DNA of 64,000 bases from Micrococcales bacterium (GTDB lineage Bacteria; Actinomycetota; Actinomycetes; Actinomycetales; Cellulomonadaceae). Numbering within the stretch: position 1 is the stretch's first letter; each line of letters opens with the position of its first letter. The position numbers and the translations under genes were made by a program. The stretch is taken from contig WQWY01000004.1 of assembly GCA_009785115.1 (NCBI GenBank), positions 1-64,000 on the forward strand, written 5' to 3'. Below, in pieces: positions 55,995-64,000 of this stretch. The notes under the pieces are model-generated. The model was not told where the DNA came from. It saw nothing but the letters and a program-made list of their open reading frames with translations, and did not search any database.

Positions 55995-58328
55995 TCAGGC
56001 GCGCACCGCCGGCTCGGACGCCGCTCTGGCCCCGGTGACGCGGTAGACGTCGTAGACGCCCTCGACCTTGCGGACCGCGGCGAGCACCGAGGTCAGGTGG
56101 GAGGGCTCGGCCATCTCGAACACGAAGCGCGACAGCGCCACCCGGTCTCGGGAGGTCGACACCGTCGCCGACAAGATGTTCACGTGGTAGTCCGACAGCA
56201 CCCGTGTGATGTCAGACAGCAGGCGCGAGCGGTCCAGCGCCTCGACCTGGATCTGGACCAGGAACAGCTGGGAACCGGTGTGGCTCCACTCCACCTCGAC
56301 GATCCGCTCGGGCTCGCGCCGCAGGCTCTCGACGTTGACGCAGTCCTCCCGGTGCACCGACACCCCGGCCCCACGGGTGACGAAGCCGATGATCGGGTCG
56401 CCCGGCACGGGGGTGCAGCACTTGGCCAGCTTCACCCAGACGTCGCTGCCCACCCCCCGGACCAGGACGCCGGCGTCCCCGCCACGGGCCTGCCGACGCC
56501 GCCCAGGACGGGCCACCTCGGCCATGTCCTCCTCGTTGGCGGGCTCACCACCGAGGGACTGGACGAGACGAGTCACGACCGTGGTCGCCGCGACCTGCTG
56601 CTCACCGATCGCCGCGTACAGCGCGGAGACGTCCTGGTAACGCATCTCCTGAGCCAGCGTGACCAGGGCCTCGTGCGACAGCAGCCGCTGGATCGGCAGG
56701 TTCTGCTTGCGCATCGCCTTGGCCAGCAGGTCCTTGCCGCGCTCGAGCGCCTCCTCGCGGCGACCCTTGGAGAACCACTGCCGGATCTTGTTGCGAGCCC
56801 GGGGGCTGTTGACGAACGACAGCCAGTCCTGAGACGGGCCGGCCGTCTCTGACTTGGAGGTGAACACGTCCACCACGTCGCCGTTCTCGAGCACCGAGTC
56901 CAGCGGGACCAGACGTCCGTTCACCCGGGCACCCATGGTGCGGTGCCCGACCTCGGTGTGCACCGCGTAGGCGAAGTCCACCGGGGTCGAACCCTGCGGC
57001 AGGGCGATCACGTCGCCCTTCGGGGTGAAGACGTAGACCTCAGACCCCGCGATCTCGAAACGCAGCGAGTCGAGGAACTCGCTCGGGTCCTTGGTCTCCC
57101 GCTGCCAGTCCACCAGCTGGCGCAACCAGGCCATGTCGCTGGACAGGTCCGCCGCCTCGGGCGCCGAGGACGACTTCGCGCTCTCCTTGTACTTCCAGTG
57201 CGCGGCCACACCGTACTCGGCGCGACGGTGCATGTCGTGGGTGCGGATCTGGATCTCGACAGGCTTGCCCTCAGGCCCGATCACCGTCGTGTGCAACGAC
57301 TGGTACAGGTTGAACTTGGGCATCGCGATGTAGTCCTTGAACCTGCCCGGCACCGGGTTCCAGTGCGCGTGCAGCACCCCCAGCACGGCATAGCAGTCAC
57401 GGACCGTCTCGACCAGGACGCGCACGCCCACCAGGTCGTAGATGTCGGCGAAGTCGCGGCCCCGCACGATCATCTTCTGGTAGATCGAGTAGTAGTGCTT
57501 GGGACGGCCGGTGACCACGGCCTTGATCTTCGCCGTACGGAGGTCTTCCTTGACCTCTTCGCTCACGACGGCCAGGTACTCCTCGCGAGCCGGGGCCCGC
57601 TCGGCCACCAGGTGCACGATCTCGTCGTAGACCTTCGGGTAGAGGGTCGCGAACGACAGGTCCTCGAGCTCCCACTTGATGGCGTTCATCCCCAGCCGGT
57701 GAGCCAGCGGGGCGTAGATCTCCAGCGTCTCGCGAGCCGTGCGCTGCGCTGACGCGGCGGGGACGAACTGCAAGGTCCGGACGTTGTGCAGACGGTCGGC
57801 GAGCTTGATGACCAGCACCCGGATGTCGCGAGCCATCGCGACCACCATCTTGCGCACCGTCTCGGCCTGGGCCGCGTCGCCGTAGGTGACCTTGTCCAGC
57901 TTGGTCACCCCGTCGACGAGCATGGCCACCTCGTCGCCGAACTCCTCACGCAGCTGGTCGAGGGAGTAGTCGGTGTCCTCGACCGTGTCGTGCAGCAGCG
58001 CCGCGGCCAGCGTGGCCGGCGGCATGCCGAGCTCGGCCAAGATCGTCGCCACCGCGATCGGGTGGGTGATGTACGGGTCGCCGCTCTTGCGCAGCTGGCC
58101 CCGGTGCGCCCGCTCGGCGACGACGAAGGCCTGCTCGATGATCGAGACGTCAGCCTTGGGGTGGTTGTTGCGGACCGCTGCCAGGACGGGTTCGATCGCG
58201 GGGAACGCGACCGTGCTGCGCCCGCCGAACCGGGCCAGGCGAGAACGCACGCGGGCGGCGGCGGTCTGCTGCGTGTCCGGGCTCGGCTCGGCCTGACCGT
58301 CCGCCTGGCCGTTCGTCCGCTCGCTCAT
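55995..58328 (-). CDS. rel: Bifunctional (p)ppGpp synthetase/hydrolase
   Basis: Rel makes and destroys (p)ppGpp in the stringent response. The ATG at 58328 has GAGGAGG eight bases upstream and gives 777 residues. Domains in order are the HD hydrolase ([12 protein letters not shown], about 100), synthetase ([19 protein letters not shown] with its Tyr and Glu, about 305), TGS ([20 protein letters not shown]), helical and Cys-containing CC region with [11 protein letters not shown], and C-terminal ACT ([20 protein letters not shown]). Both catalytic halves look intact. It is transcribed after apt, with a 237-bp gap holding its own -10 box. Confidence 0.97.
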   Translation of the reverse strand: MSERTNGQADGQAEPSPDTQQTAAARVRSRLARFGGRSTVAFPAIEPVLAAVRNNHPKADVSIIEQAFVVAERAHRGQLRKSGDPYITHPIAVATILAELGMPPATLAAALLHDTVEDTDYSLDQLREEFGDEVAMLVDGVTKLDKVTYGDAAQAETVRKMVVAMARDIRVLVIKLADRLHNVRTLQFVPAASAQRTARETLEIYAPLAHRLGMNAIKWELEDLSFATLYPKVYDEIVHLVAERAPAREEYLAVVSEEVKEDLRTAKIKAVVTGRPKHYYSIYQKMIVRGRDFADIYDLVGVRVLVETVRDCYAVLGVLHAHWNPVPGRFKDYIAMPKFNLYQSLHTTVIGPEGKPVEIQIRTHDMHRRAEYGVAAHWKYKESAKSSSAPEAADLSSDMAWLRQLVDWQRETKDPSEFLDSLRFEIAGSEVYVFTPKGDVIALPQGSTPVDFAYAVHTEVGHRTMGARVNGRLVPLDSVLENGDVVDVFTSKSETAGPSQDWLSFVNSPRARNKIRQWFSKGRREEALERGKDLLAKAMRKQNLPIQRLLSHEALVTLAQEMRYQDVSALYAAIGEQQVAATTVVTRLVQSLGGEPANEEDMAEVARPGRRRQARGGDAGVLVRGVGSDVWVKLAKCCTPVPGDPIIGFVTRGAGVSVHREDCVNVESLRREPERIVEVEWSHTGSQLFLVQIQVEALDRSRLLSDITRVLSDYHVNILSATVSTSRDRVALSRFVFEMAEPSHLTSVLAAVRKVEGVYDVYRVTGARAASEPAVRA

Positions 58329-58492
58329 CCGCTCCACCTCCTCACGCGTGCCGCGCCTGCTGTCCCCCGCTGTCTGCCTGTCGCGCTCCGCCTCTGTCCT
58401 TGTTCGTCCGCGTCCTTCTTCGTCTGTGTCCCGCGTCGTGCTCCGAGTCAACGCCACCGGGGCCGTCCGCTGTTCCTCACAGGGTGCGCCCG

Positions 58493-58498
58493 AGTCTA
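58493..58498 (-). promoter_or_regulatory. Candidate -10 element for rel
   Basis: TAGACT on the minus strand, about 165 bases upstream of the rel ATG, is the only good TANNNT match in the 237-bp apt-rel gap. It would give a long, pyrimidine-poor 5' leader with no obvious ORF. No -35 consensus is found. Confidence 0.3.
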
Positions 58499-58565
58499 CG
58501 CAGCCCGGGCCCTCACGCCCGGCGACTGCCCAGATGCTGTGGGAGGGGCTTCTCAGATGCTGCGA

Positions 58566-59114
58566 TCAGGGCAGCGAGAGAAGCGCCGTCGTCGGCACCC
58601 GCGGCAGGCGGGAACGACCGCCCAGACCGAGCAGCTCGACCAAGAACGTGAGCTGGACGACGTGGGCGCCGCAGCGCTCCAGCAGCTTCACGGTGGCGGC
58701 GGCGGTGCCGCCCGTGGCGAGCACGTCGTCCACGACCAGCACCCGTGAGCCGCTCGGCACCGTGAACGGGTGCACCTCGACCGTCGCGGTGCCGTACTCC
58801 AGGGTGTAGCTCTCCGCCTCGGTCGGGCCCGGGAGCTTGCCGGCCTTGCGGACCAGCGCGAGCCCCACACCGAGCCGGGTGGCCACCGGGGCGGCCAGCA
58901 CGAAGCCCCGCGACTCGATCCCGACCACGAGGTCCACGGGCCCCGGTGCGCTGCTCGCCAGAGCGTCCACCGTCTCGCGGAACGCGTCCGCGTCGGCCAG
59001 CAGCGGGGTGATGTCACGGAACAGCACACCCGGCTCGGGGAAGTCCGGCACCTGGCGCAGCAGCGCGTCGATGCGGGAAGACAGACCTTCGGGGAGGGGC
59101 CCGGGCTCGCTCAT
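58566..59114 (-). CDS. apt: Adenine phosphoribosyltransferase
   Basis: It salvages adenine to AMP with PRPP. The 182 residues have the PRPP loop VLVVDDVLATGGTAAATV, the FPEPGVLFRDITPLL start and IESRGFVLAAPVA, as in type I PRTases. The ATG overlaps the secF stop by four bases, so apt is translationally coupled to the secretion genes, the usual actinobacterial arrangement. Confidence 0.96.
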   Translation of the reverse strand: MSEPGPLPEGLSSRIDALLRQVPDFPEPGVLFRDITPLLADADAFRETVDALASSAPGPVDLVVGIESRGFVLAAPVATRLGVGLALVRKAGKLPGPTEAESYTLEYGTATVEVHPFTVPSGSRVLVVDDVLATGGTAAATVKLLERCGAHVVQLTFLVELLGLGGRSRLPRVPTTALLSLP

Positions 59115-60190
59115 CGCTTCTTCCGTCTCGGTTGTGCTGAGTGCCCCTGGTGGGACCCAGGCATGAGCTGACCCACCGCGACCTCCGCGACGGTGGTCTG
59201 GCCTTCCTCGTCGGTCTGGGTACGGCCGGCGAGGATCTTGCGGGTGTGGGCCTTGATGTCAGCCTGCATCTCGCGCAAGGTCACCTCCAGCGGCGGCGCC
59301 AGGAAGATCGACGAGAGCGTGCCGACGAACATGCCGACGAACAGCGCCAGGGCGATGTCTCGCAAGGTGCCCGCGTTCAGCAGGAACGCACCGATGACGA
59401 GGATGGACGCCACCGGCAGCAGCGCGATCACCGAGGTGTTGATCGACCGCACCAGGGTCTGGTTGACGGCCAGGTTCGCCTTCTCGGCATAGGTGTAGCG
59501 AGCCTGGAGCAGCGTGTCGGCCGTGTTCTCTCGCACCTTGTCGAACACGACGACGCCGTCGTACACCGAGTACGCGAGGATGGTCAGGAAGCCGATCACG
59601 GTGGCCGGGGTGACCTCCCAGCCGACCGCCGCGTACACCCCGACCGTGACGATGGCGTCGTGGAACAGCGCGATCAGCCCGGCGACCGCCATGCGCCAGT
59701 TGCGGAAGTAGACCACCATCACCAGGGTGACGAGGAGCAGGAACACCCCGACCCCGATCAGCGCCTGTCGTGAGACGTCCGCGCCCCAGGTCGGGCCGAT
59801 GAACGACGTGGAGATCTGCTCTTCCGGCACCTCGAAAGCCTCGGCCAGGCGCAAGACGACCTCTGCGACCTGATCGTTGGTGAGCTCGGAGGTCTGGATG
59901 CGCAGCGCGCTGGTCCCGAGGTTGGTGACCCTCGGCGACTCCTCGGGCGCCACCGACTGCACCGTGCGGATCGCCAGGTCCTGCGAGGGGTCGGCCACGT
60001 CAGACACGACGAGCTCGGAACCGCCACGGAACTCGATGCCCGGGTTGAGACCGGGCTTGACGATCAGCCCGAGGGAGAGCACCACGAGCACGAGAGCGAT
60101 CGTGTACCAGAGCCGACGTCGCGCGACGATCTGGTACGAGCGGCGCCCGGTGTAGAGGTCGTTGCCCCACCCCGCGAAACCCCGCGCCAT
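59111..60190 (-). CDS. secF: Protein translocase subunit SecF
   Basis: SecF works with SecD to pull exported proteins using the proton gradient. The 359 residues contain the P4 periplasmic domain (about 60-150, with GIEFRGGSELVV), six membrane helices, YSVYDGVVVFDKVRENT, and the Arg-rich cytoplasmic ends. It starts inside the secD stop with a one-base overlap. Confidence 0.96.
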   Translation of the reverse strand: MARGFAGWGNDLYTGRRSYQIVARRRLWYTIALVLVVLSLGLIVKPGLNPGIEFRGGSELVVSDVADPSQDLAIRTVQSVAPEESPRVTNLGTSALRIQTSELTNDQVAEVVLRLAEAFEVPEEQISTSFIGPTWGADVSRQALIGVGVFLLLVTLVMVVYFRNWRMAVAGLIALFHDAIVTVGVYAAVGWEVTPATVIGFLTILAYSVYDGVVVFDKVRENTADTLLQARYTYAEKANLAVNQTLVRSINTSVIALLPVASILVIGAFLLNAGTLRDIALALFVGMFVGTLSSIFLAPPLEVTLREMQADIKAHTRKILAGRTQTDEEGQTTVAEVAVGQLMPGSHQGHSAQPRRKKR

Positions 60191-62070
60191 CAGCGCACCT
60201 CTCCCTCGTCGTCGGTCGGCTCGTCCTGGGCCGCCTTGCGTGCCGCGGCGCGGCGCTCCGCGATGGTCATGCTCGCAGCGCCGGGAGCCGCCCCGGTCGA
60301 GACCGGCCGCGAGCCGCTGGAGGGCCTCGAGGCGTCGGACGGCTCAGAGCCCCCGGCCTCGTCCGGCACGGTGGCCTCCGGCGCGTCCTGAGCGCCGCCG
60401 GACCCGAGCCGTCGCACCCTGCCCCGCCCGACGTAGCGGGTCGTCTCCACGCCCAGGCGGCGGGGGTCGAGCCCGGACCACGGATGCCCCTCGGCGAAGA
60501 ATCTGCGCCTGGCGAGGATCTTCATCATCGGGTGGGTGAACAGGAAGACCATGACCAGGTCGATGAGCGTGGTCAGCCCCAGGGTGAACGCGAAGCCCTG
60601 CACGTTGCCCACGGCGAGCGTGTACAGCACGATCGCGGCGCTGAAGTTGATCGCGTCAGAGGCCAGGATGGTGCGCCTGGCTCGCTTCCAGCCGTGGTCG
60701 ACCGCCACGGCCAGCACCCGGCCGTCGCGCAGCTCGTCACGTATGCGCTCGAAGTACACGATGAACGAGTCGGCCGTGATGCCGATCGCGACGATCAGGC
60801 CCGCCACGCCAGCGAGCGACAGCCGGTACCCCTGGGTCCACGACAGCAAGGTGATGATCCCGTAGGTGAGCAGCCCGGCGACCGTCAGCGACGCCACGCT
60901 CAGCAGACCGAGCACCCGGTACTGCGCGAGGGAGTAGATCACCACGAGCACCAGACCGATCAGACCCGCGAGCAGGCCTCTGGCCAGCTGTTCGGAACCG
61001 AGGGTCGCGGAGATGCGCTGCTCGCTCTCGACGGTGAAGGTGATGGGCAACGAGCCGAAGTTGAGCTGCTGGGCCAGCGTCGCCGCGGACTCTCGGGTGA
61101 AGCTCCCGGAGATCTCCGCCCTGCCGTCGGAGATGACCGCGTTCATCGACGGCGCGGAGACGACCAGACCGTCCAGGACGATGCCGAAGCGGTTCTGCGG
61201 GTCTGGCATCCCGAAGAGACGCTCGCTGATCGTGGCGAACGACGTGGTGCCCGCGTTGTTGAACTGGAGGCTGACCACCCAGCGGCTGCCGACCTGGCCG
61301 CTCGCCAGCGTCTCCAGCCCAGAGCTGGCCGTGGAGATGTCGGAGCCCTTGACCTCCACCGGCCCGAGGATGTACTTCTCGGTGCCAGAGAGGTTGCAGG
61401 TGACGAACGCGGTGTCGGTGGGGCCGGTGAGCCCACCCGTGAGGTTCTTCTCGTCGGTGCAGTCGAGCTCGTCGAACTCCTGCTGCACCTGCGGGGTGAT
61501 GTAGTAGGCGGCGTCGCTCGGGGACGAGGGCTCACCGGGCTGGGCAGGTGGCTGCTCCTCGAGCCCCGCGCCCTCCGTCGGGCCCTCGGTGCCCGTCTCC
61601 TCACCGATGCCGGTGATCTCCTCGCCGGCCCCCTCCGAGGTCGTGCCCTCCTCCCCCGGCAGCACCACGGGTGTGGGGGCGCCGACGGCGAGCACCGCGC
61701 GGAACTCCATCTGGGCCGGCCTGCGGACCAGGTCCAGCGTCTCCTCAGACGGCCGGCCAGGGAGCGCGACGACGATCTTGTTGCCGCCCTGGCTGCTGAT
61801 CTGGGCCTCCGCGACACCCGAGGCGTCCACGCGCTGGCGGATGATCCCGATGGCCTCGTTGATCGTGGCCTCCGGGATGTCACCGGGGGTCTCGGTCACC
61901 GGGGTGAGGATGATCTGCGTGCCGCCCTCGAGGTCGAGGCCGAGCTTGGGGGTGAGGGTCGCGTCCGACCACATGTTCCCCCCGAAGATCGAGGCGCCGA
62001 GCGCCCCGATCACGACGCCGAGGAAGACGACAGGACGGAGCGGCCGGTGCCGGCGAACAGGTGGTGCCAA
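60190..62070 (-). CDS. secD: Protein translocase subunit SecD
   Basis: The 626-residue partner of SecF starts at a TTG at 62070, nine bases after AGGAAG. It has the first membrane helix (VVFLGVVIGALGASIF), P1 domain (DLEGGTQIIL, IIRQRVDASGVAEAQI), a Glu/Gly-rich insertion at about 150-185, and the membrane bundle from about 370 with VAGLIVAIGITADSFIVYFERIR. The last 110 residues after the final helix are disordered, Arg/Ser/Pro-rich, and longer than in enterobacterial SecD. Confidence 0.95.
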   Translation of the reverse strand: MAPPVRRHRPLRPVVFLGVVIGALGASIFGGNMWSDATLTPKLGLDLEGGTQIILTPVTETPGDIPEATINEAIGIIRQRVDASGVAEAQISSQGGNKIVVALPGRPSEETLDLVRRPAQMEFRAVLAVGAPTPVVLPGEEGTTSEGAGEEITGIGEETGTEGPTEGAGLEEQPPAQPGEPSSPSDAAYYITPQVQQEFDELDCTDEKNLTGGLTGPTDTAFVTCNLSGTEKYILGPVEVKGSDISTASSGLETLASGQVGSRWVVSLQFNNAGTTSFATISERLFGMPDPQNRFGIVLDGLVVSAPSMNAVISDGRAEISGSFTRESAATLAQQLNFGSLPITFTVESEQRISATLGSEQLARGLLAGLIGLVLVVIYSLAQYRVLGLLSVASLTVAGLLTYGIITLLSWTQGYRLSLAGVAGLIVAIGITADSFIVYFERIRDELRDGRVLAVAVDHGWKRARRTILASDAINFSAAIVLYTLAVGNVQGFAFTLGLTTLIDLVMVFLFTHPMMKILARRRFFAEGHPWSGLDPRRLGVETTRYVGRGRVRRLGSGGAQDAPEATVPDEAGGSEPSDASRPSSGSRPVSTGAAPGAASMTIAERRAAARKAAQDEPTDDEGEVR

Positions 62071-62135
62071 CGGTCTGGTCTTCCTCGTGTGCGCGGCGCG
62101 AGACCGCGGGGCCGATCAGCGGGACGGGGGGTGGG

Positions 62136-62585
62136 TCAGGGCCGGTCGGAACCCTGAGCGTCACCGGAGCCGCCCGGTTCCAGCCCCGACAGGTCGTCAG
62201 GCACCTCGAACTCGTCACCGTCGATGTCGAGATCGGCGTCGGTACCGCCCTGCGCGCCCTGCTCGTCGGCGGCCACGGGCGGGCTCACCTTCTTCGAGAT
62301 GGCCTGACGCATCCAGCGGCTCTCCACCCCGGGGGACGTCTCGAGCACGACCACGTCGCCCTCGGCCGACACCACGGTGGCGAACAGACCACCCATCGTC
62401 ATCACCTCGTCCCCTGGGGCGAGGTTGCCGCGCATCTCCATCTGCTCGCGCTGGTGCTTGCGGCCGCGGCTGCTCATCAGCAGCATCGCCCCGATCACCA
62501 GCGCGATGAGGAGGAAGAAGAAGCCGTTGCCGCTGAGGAAGCCGCCAGCAGCGGGCTCGGCTTCTGCGACGAGGCGGTGGAGCAT
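62136..62585 (-). CDS. yajC: Preprotein translocase subunit YajC
   Basis: YajC is a small accessory of SecDF. The 149 residues have one N-terminal membrane helix (FFFLLIALVIGAMLLMSSRG, about 22-41), the conserved basic RGRKHQREQMEMRGNLAPGDEVMTMGGLFATVV segment split here across two motifs, and a long acidic C-terminal tail (about 100-149) absent from short YajC proteins. It lies 65 bp upstream of secD and 90 bp after ruvB. Confidence 0.93.
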   Translation of the reverse strand: MLHRLVAEAEPAAGGFLSGNGFFFLLIALVIGAMLLMSSRGRKHQREQMEMRGNLAPGDEVMTMGGLFATVVSAEGDVVVLETSPGVESRWMRQAISKKVSPPVAADEQGAQGGTDADLDIDGDEFEVPDDLSGLEPGGSGDAQGSDRP

Positions 62586-62675
62586 GTCAGGTGCATCCTT
62601 CGTGTCGGGGTACGACCAGGGGCGAGTTTAGGCTATCGGCCGTCGACCGCGGTGGAACGACGGTCGAGGCGTCGC

Positions 62676-63722
62676 TCATGCGAACAACGTACCCGTCTGG
62701 CCAGGTTCTGGCGGGGTCAGGCCCAGATGACGCCAGGCGTCGGCGGTCGCCACCCGGCCTCGCGGCGTCCGTCCGACGAAGCCCTCGCGCACCAGGAACG
62801 GCTCGGCCACCGTCTCCACGGTCTCCGGCTCCTCACCCACCGCCACGGCCAGCGTGGTCAGGCCGACCGGCCCCCCGCCGAAGCGCCGGCACAGCGCGTC
62901 GAGCACCGCCCGGTCCAACCGGTCCAGGCCACGAGCGTCGACCTCGTAGACCTCGAGCGCCGCCCGTGCCGCGGGCAGCGAGCACGTCCCGTCCCCGCGC
63001 ACCTCGGCCCAGTCGCGGACCCGTCGCAGCAGACGGTTGGCGATACGAGGAGTACCGCGCGAGCGGGTCGCGATCTCCGAGGCGGCCTCACCAGCCAGGC
63101 TCACCCCGAGCAGCCTGGCGGAGCGGACGAGCACCTTCTCGAGCTCGTCGGTGGCGTAGAAGTCCAGGTGGGCGGTGAAGCCGAACCGGTCGCGCAGGGG
63201 CGCGGGAAGCAGCCCGGCCCTCGTCGTGGCGCCGACGACGGTGAACGGGGGCAGGGCCAGCGGGATCGCGCTCGCCCCGGCGCCCTTGCCGACCACGACG
63301 TCGACGCGGAAGTCCTCCATCGCCACGTAGAGCAGCTCCTCAGCGGCGCGGGCCAGGCGGTGGATCTCGTCGATGAACAGCACCTCGCCCACCTCCAGCG
63401 AGGACAGCACCGCGGCCAGGTCGCCCGCGTGCTGGATCGCCGGGCCGCTGGTCACCCTCAGCGACGTGCCGAGCTCGGCGGCGACGATCATGGCCAGCGT
63501 CGTCTTGCCCAGCCCCGGAGGGCCCGCGAGCAGCACGTGGTCAGGCGCCCTGCCACGACGCCGGGCCGCGTCGAGCACCAGAGACAGCTGCTCGCGCTCG
63601 ACGCGCTGCCCGACGAACTCCGCCAGCGTGCGGGGCCGCAGCGCCGCCTCGGCGGCCCGCTCCGTCTCGTCCGCGTCGGGGCTCACCAGGGATTCGAGAT
63701 CGCCGGCCCACGGCTCAGCCAC
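62676..63722 (-). CDS. ruvB: Holliday junction DNA helicase RuvB
   Basis: RuvB is the AAA+ motor of branch migration. The GTG at 63722 overlaps the ruvA end by eight bases and gives 348 residues starting VAEPWAGDL. It has Walker [17 protein letters not shown], Walker [19 protein letters not shown], sensor 1 [11 protein letters not shown], the Arg finger in APLRDRFGF and the C-terminal winged helix ending [14 protein letters not shown]. Confidence 0.97.
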   Translation of the reverse strand: MAEPWAGDLESLVSPDADETERAAEAALRPRTLAEFVGQRVEREQLSLVLDAARRRGRAPDHVLLAGPPGLGKTTLAMIVAAELGTSLRVTSGPAIQHAGDLAAVLSSLEVGEVLFIDEIHRLARAAEELLYVAMEDFRVDVVVGKGAGASAIPLALPPFTVVGATTRAGLLPAPLRDRFGFTAHLDFYATDELEKVLVRSARLLGVSLAGEAASEIATRSRGTPRIANRLLRRVRDWAEVRGDGTCSLPAARAALEVYEVDARGLDRLDRAVLDALCRRFGGGPVGLTTLAVAVGEEPETVETVAEPFLVREGFVGRTPRGRVATADAWRHLGLTPPEPGQTGTLFA

Positions 63723-64000
63723 GCGGACCACCCAGAGTCCGCAGCGCCGCTCGCAGCACACCGGCCACCTCGTCAGGGCTCACCGGCTCCTCGCTGCCGT
63801 CCAGCACCTGCTCCACCGCGTCAGAAGCAGAGCGGGCGGGCCAGCCCAGGCCGGTCAGCGCCTCGACCACCTGGGCACGGTGGTCGTCAGCACGGACCAC
63901 AGCAGGTACGGACGCCGCCGGGGGCCCGAGCCTGTCCTTGAGCTCCAGGACGATCCGCTGGGCGCCCTTGCGCCCGATGCCGGGCACCCGCTGGAGCGCG
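63715..64000 (-). CDS. ruvA: Holliday junction DNA helicase RuvA, partial
   Basis: The window edge cuts the N-terminal part. The visible 95 residues include the end of the helix-hairpin-helix region ([20 protein letters not shown]), the acidic linker and the flexible C-terminal domain III ([20 protein letters not shown]), which contacts RuvB. The gene overlaps ruvB by eight bases. The order ruvA-ruvB-yajC-secD is typical of Actinobacteria. Confidence 0.95.
   Translation of the reverse strand, partial: ALQRVPGIGRKGAQRIVLELKDRLGPPAASVPAVVRADDHRAQVVEALTGLGWPARSASDAVEQVLDGSEEPVSPDEVAGVLRAALRTLGGPRG

Overview
The window is high-GC, gene-dense DNA with many GTG (and a few TTG) starts, 1-8 bp gene overlaps and TANNNT-type -10 elements. 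Several genes are actinobacterial hallmarks: mIHF-type nucleoid protein, a PriA without a helicase P-loop, PyrR-pyrBC-PH-like protein-car-pyrF-mihF-gmk-rpoZ-coaBC-metK-priA-fmt order, and a ruvA-ruvB-yajC-secD-secF-apt-rel run. The best guess is a Micrococcales actinobacterium, perhaps near Cellulomonadaceae; this rests on gene order and protein style only. Nothing resembles a phage, plasmid, IS element, CRISPR array, tRNA or rRNA. No stretch longer than 300 bases lacks a gene.

Layout. 1-528: two small ESX/WXG100-like proteins at the window edge. 750-18247 (all minus): rpe, rsmB, fmt, priA, metK, coaBC, rpoZ, gmk, mihF, then the pyrimidine operon read as pyrR-pyrB-pyrC-PH-like-carA'/carB-pyrF. 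A PyrR-binding RNA motif covers the pyrR Shine-Dalgarno. 18402-19900 (plus): a divergent tryptophanase-like enzyme preceded by an overlapping short ORF. 19959-25373 (minus): aroC, a P-loop-less shikimate kinase paralogue, type I aroD, aroK, aroB, efp, nusB. 25413-37762 (minus): a complete monoderm type IV pilus cluster (pilB, pilT, pilC, major pilin, three minor pilin-like proteins, prepilin peptidase, pilM, pilN, pilO). 37876-47193 (minus): alaS-ruvX-mltG-aroE, two small membrane proteins, rpsD, rarA. 47251-49527 (plus): an MMPL/RND transporter. 49573-52798 (minus): aspS and hisS. 52968-55919 (plus): a cyclophilin-type isomerase, a DUF349 protein, an AbiEi-like protein. 55995-64000 (minus): ruvA (partial), ruvB, yajC, secD, secF, apt, rel.

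The most remarkable observation is at 10875-14741. The carbamoyl-phosphate synthetase small and large subunits form one 1288-residue ORF, but the whole class I glutamine amidotransferase half of CarA is missing. Only about 155 recognisable residues of CarA remain before CarB begins at a GTG-encoded Val179. If real, this is an in-frame fusion that must use free ammonia or a borrowed amidotransferase; if not, it is an assembly collapse or a deletion mutant. Secondary points are the P-loop-less AroK paralogue translationally coupled to aroC and aroD, the tryptophanase-like enzyme with a Leu where the family has a cofactor-contacting Arg, an inferred CTG start for ruvX, and a very strong hairpin separating the major pilin from the minor pilin genes.
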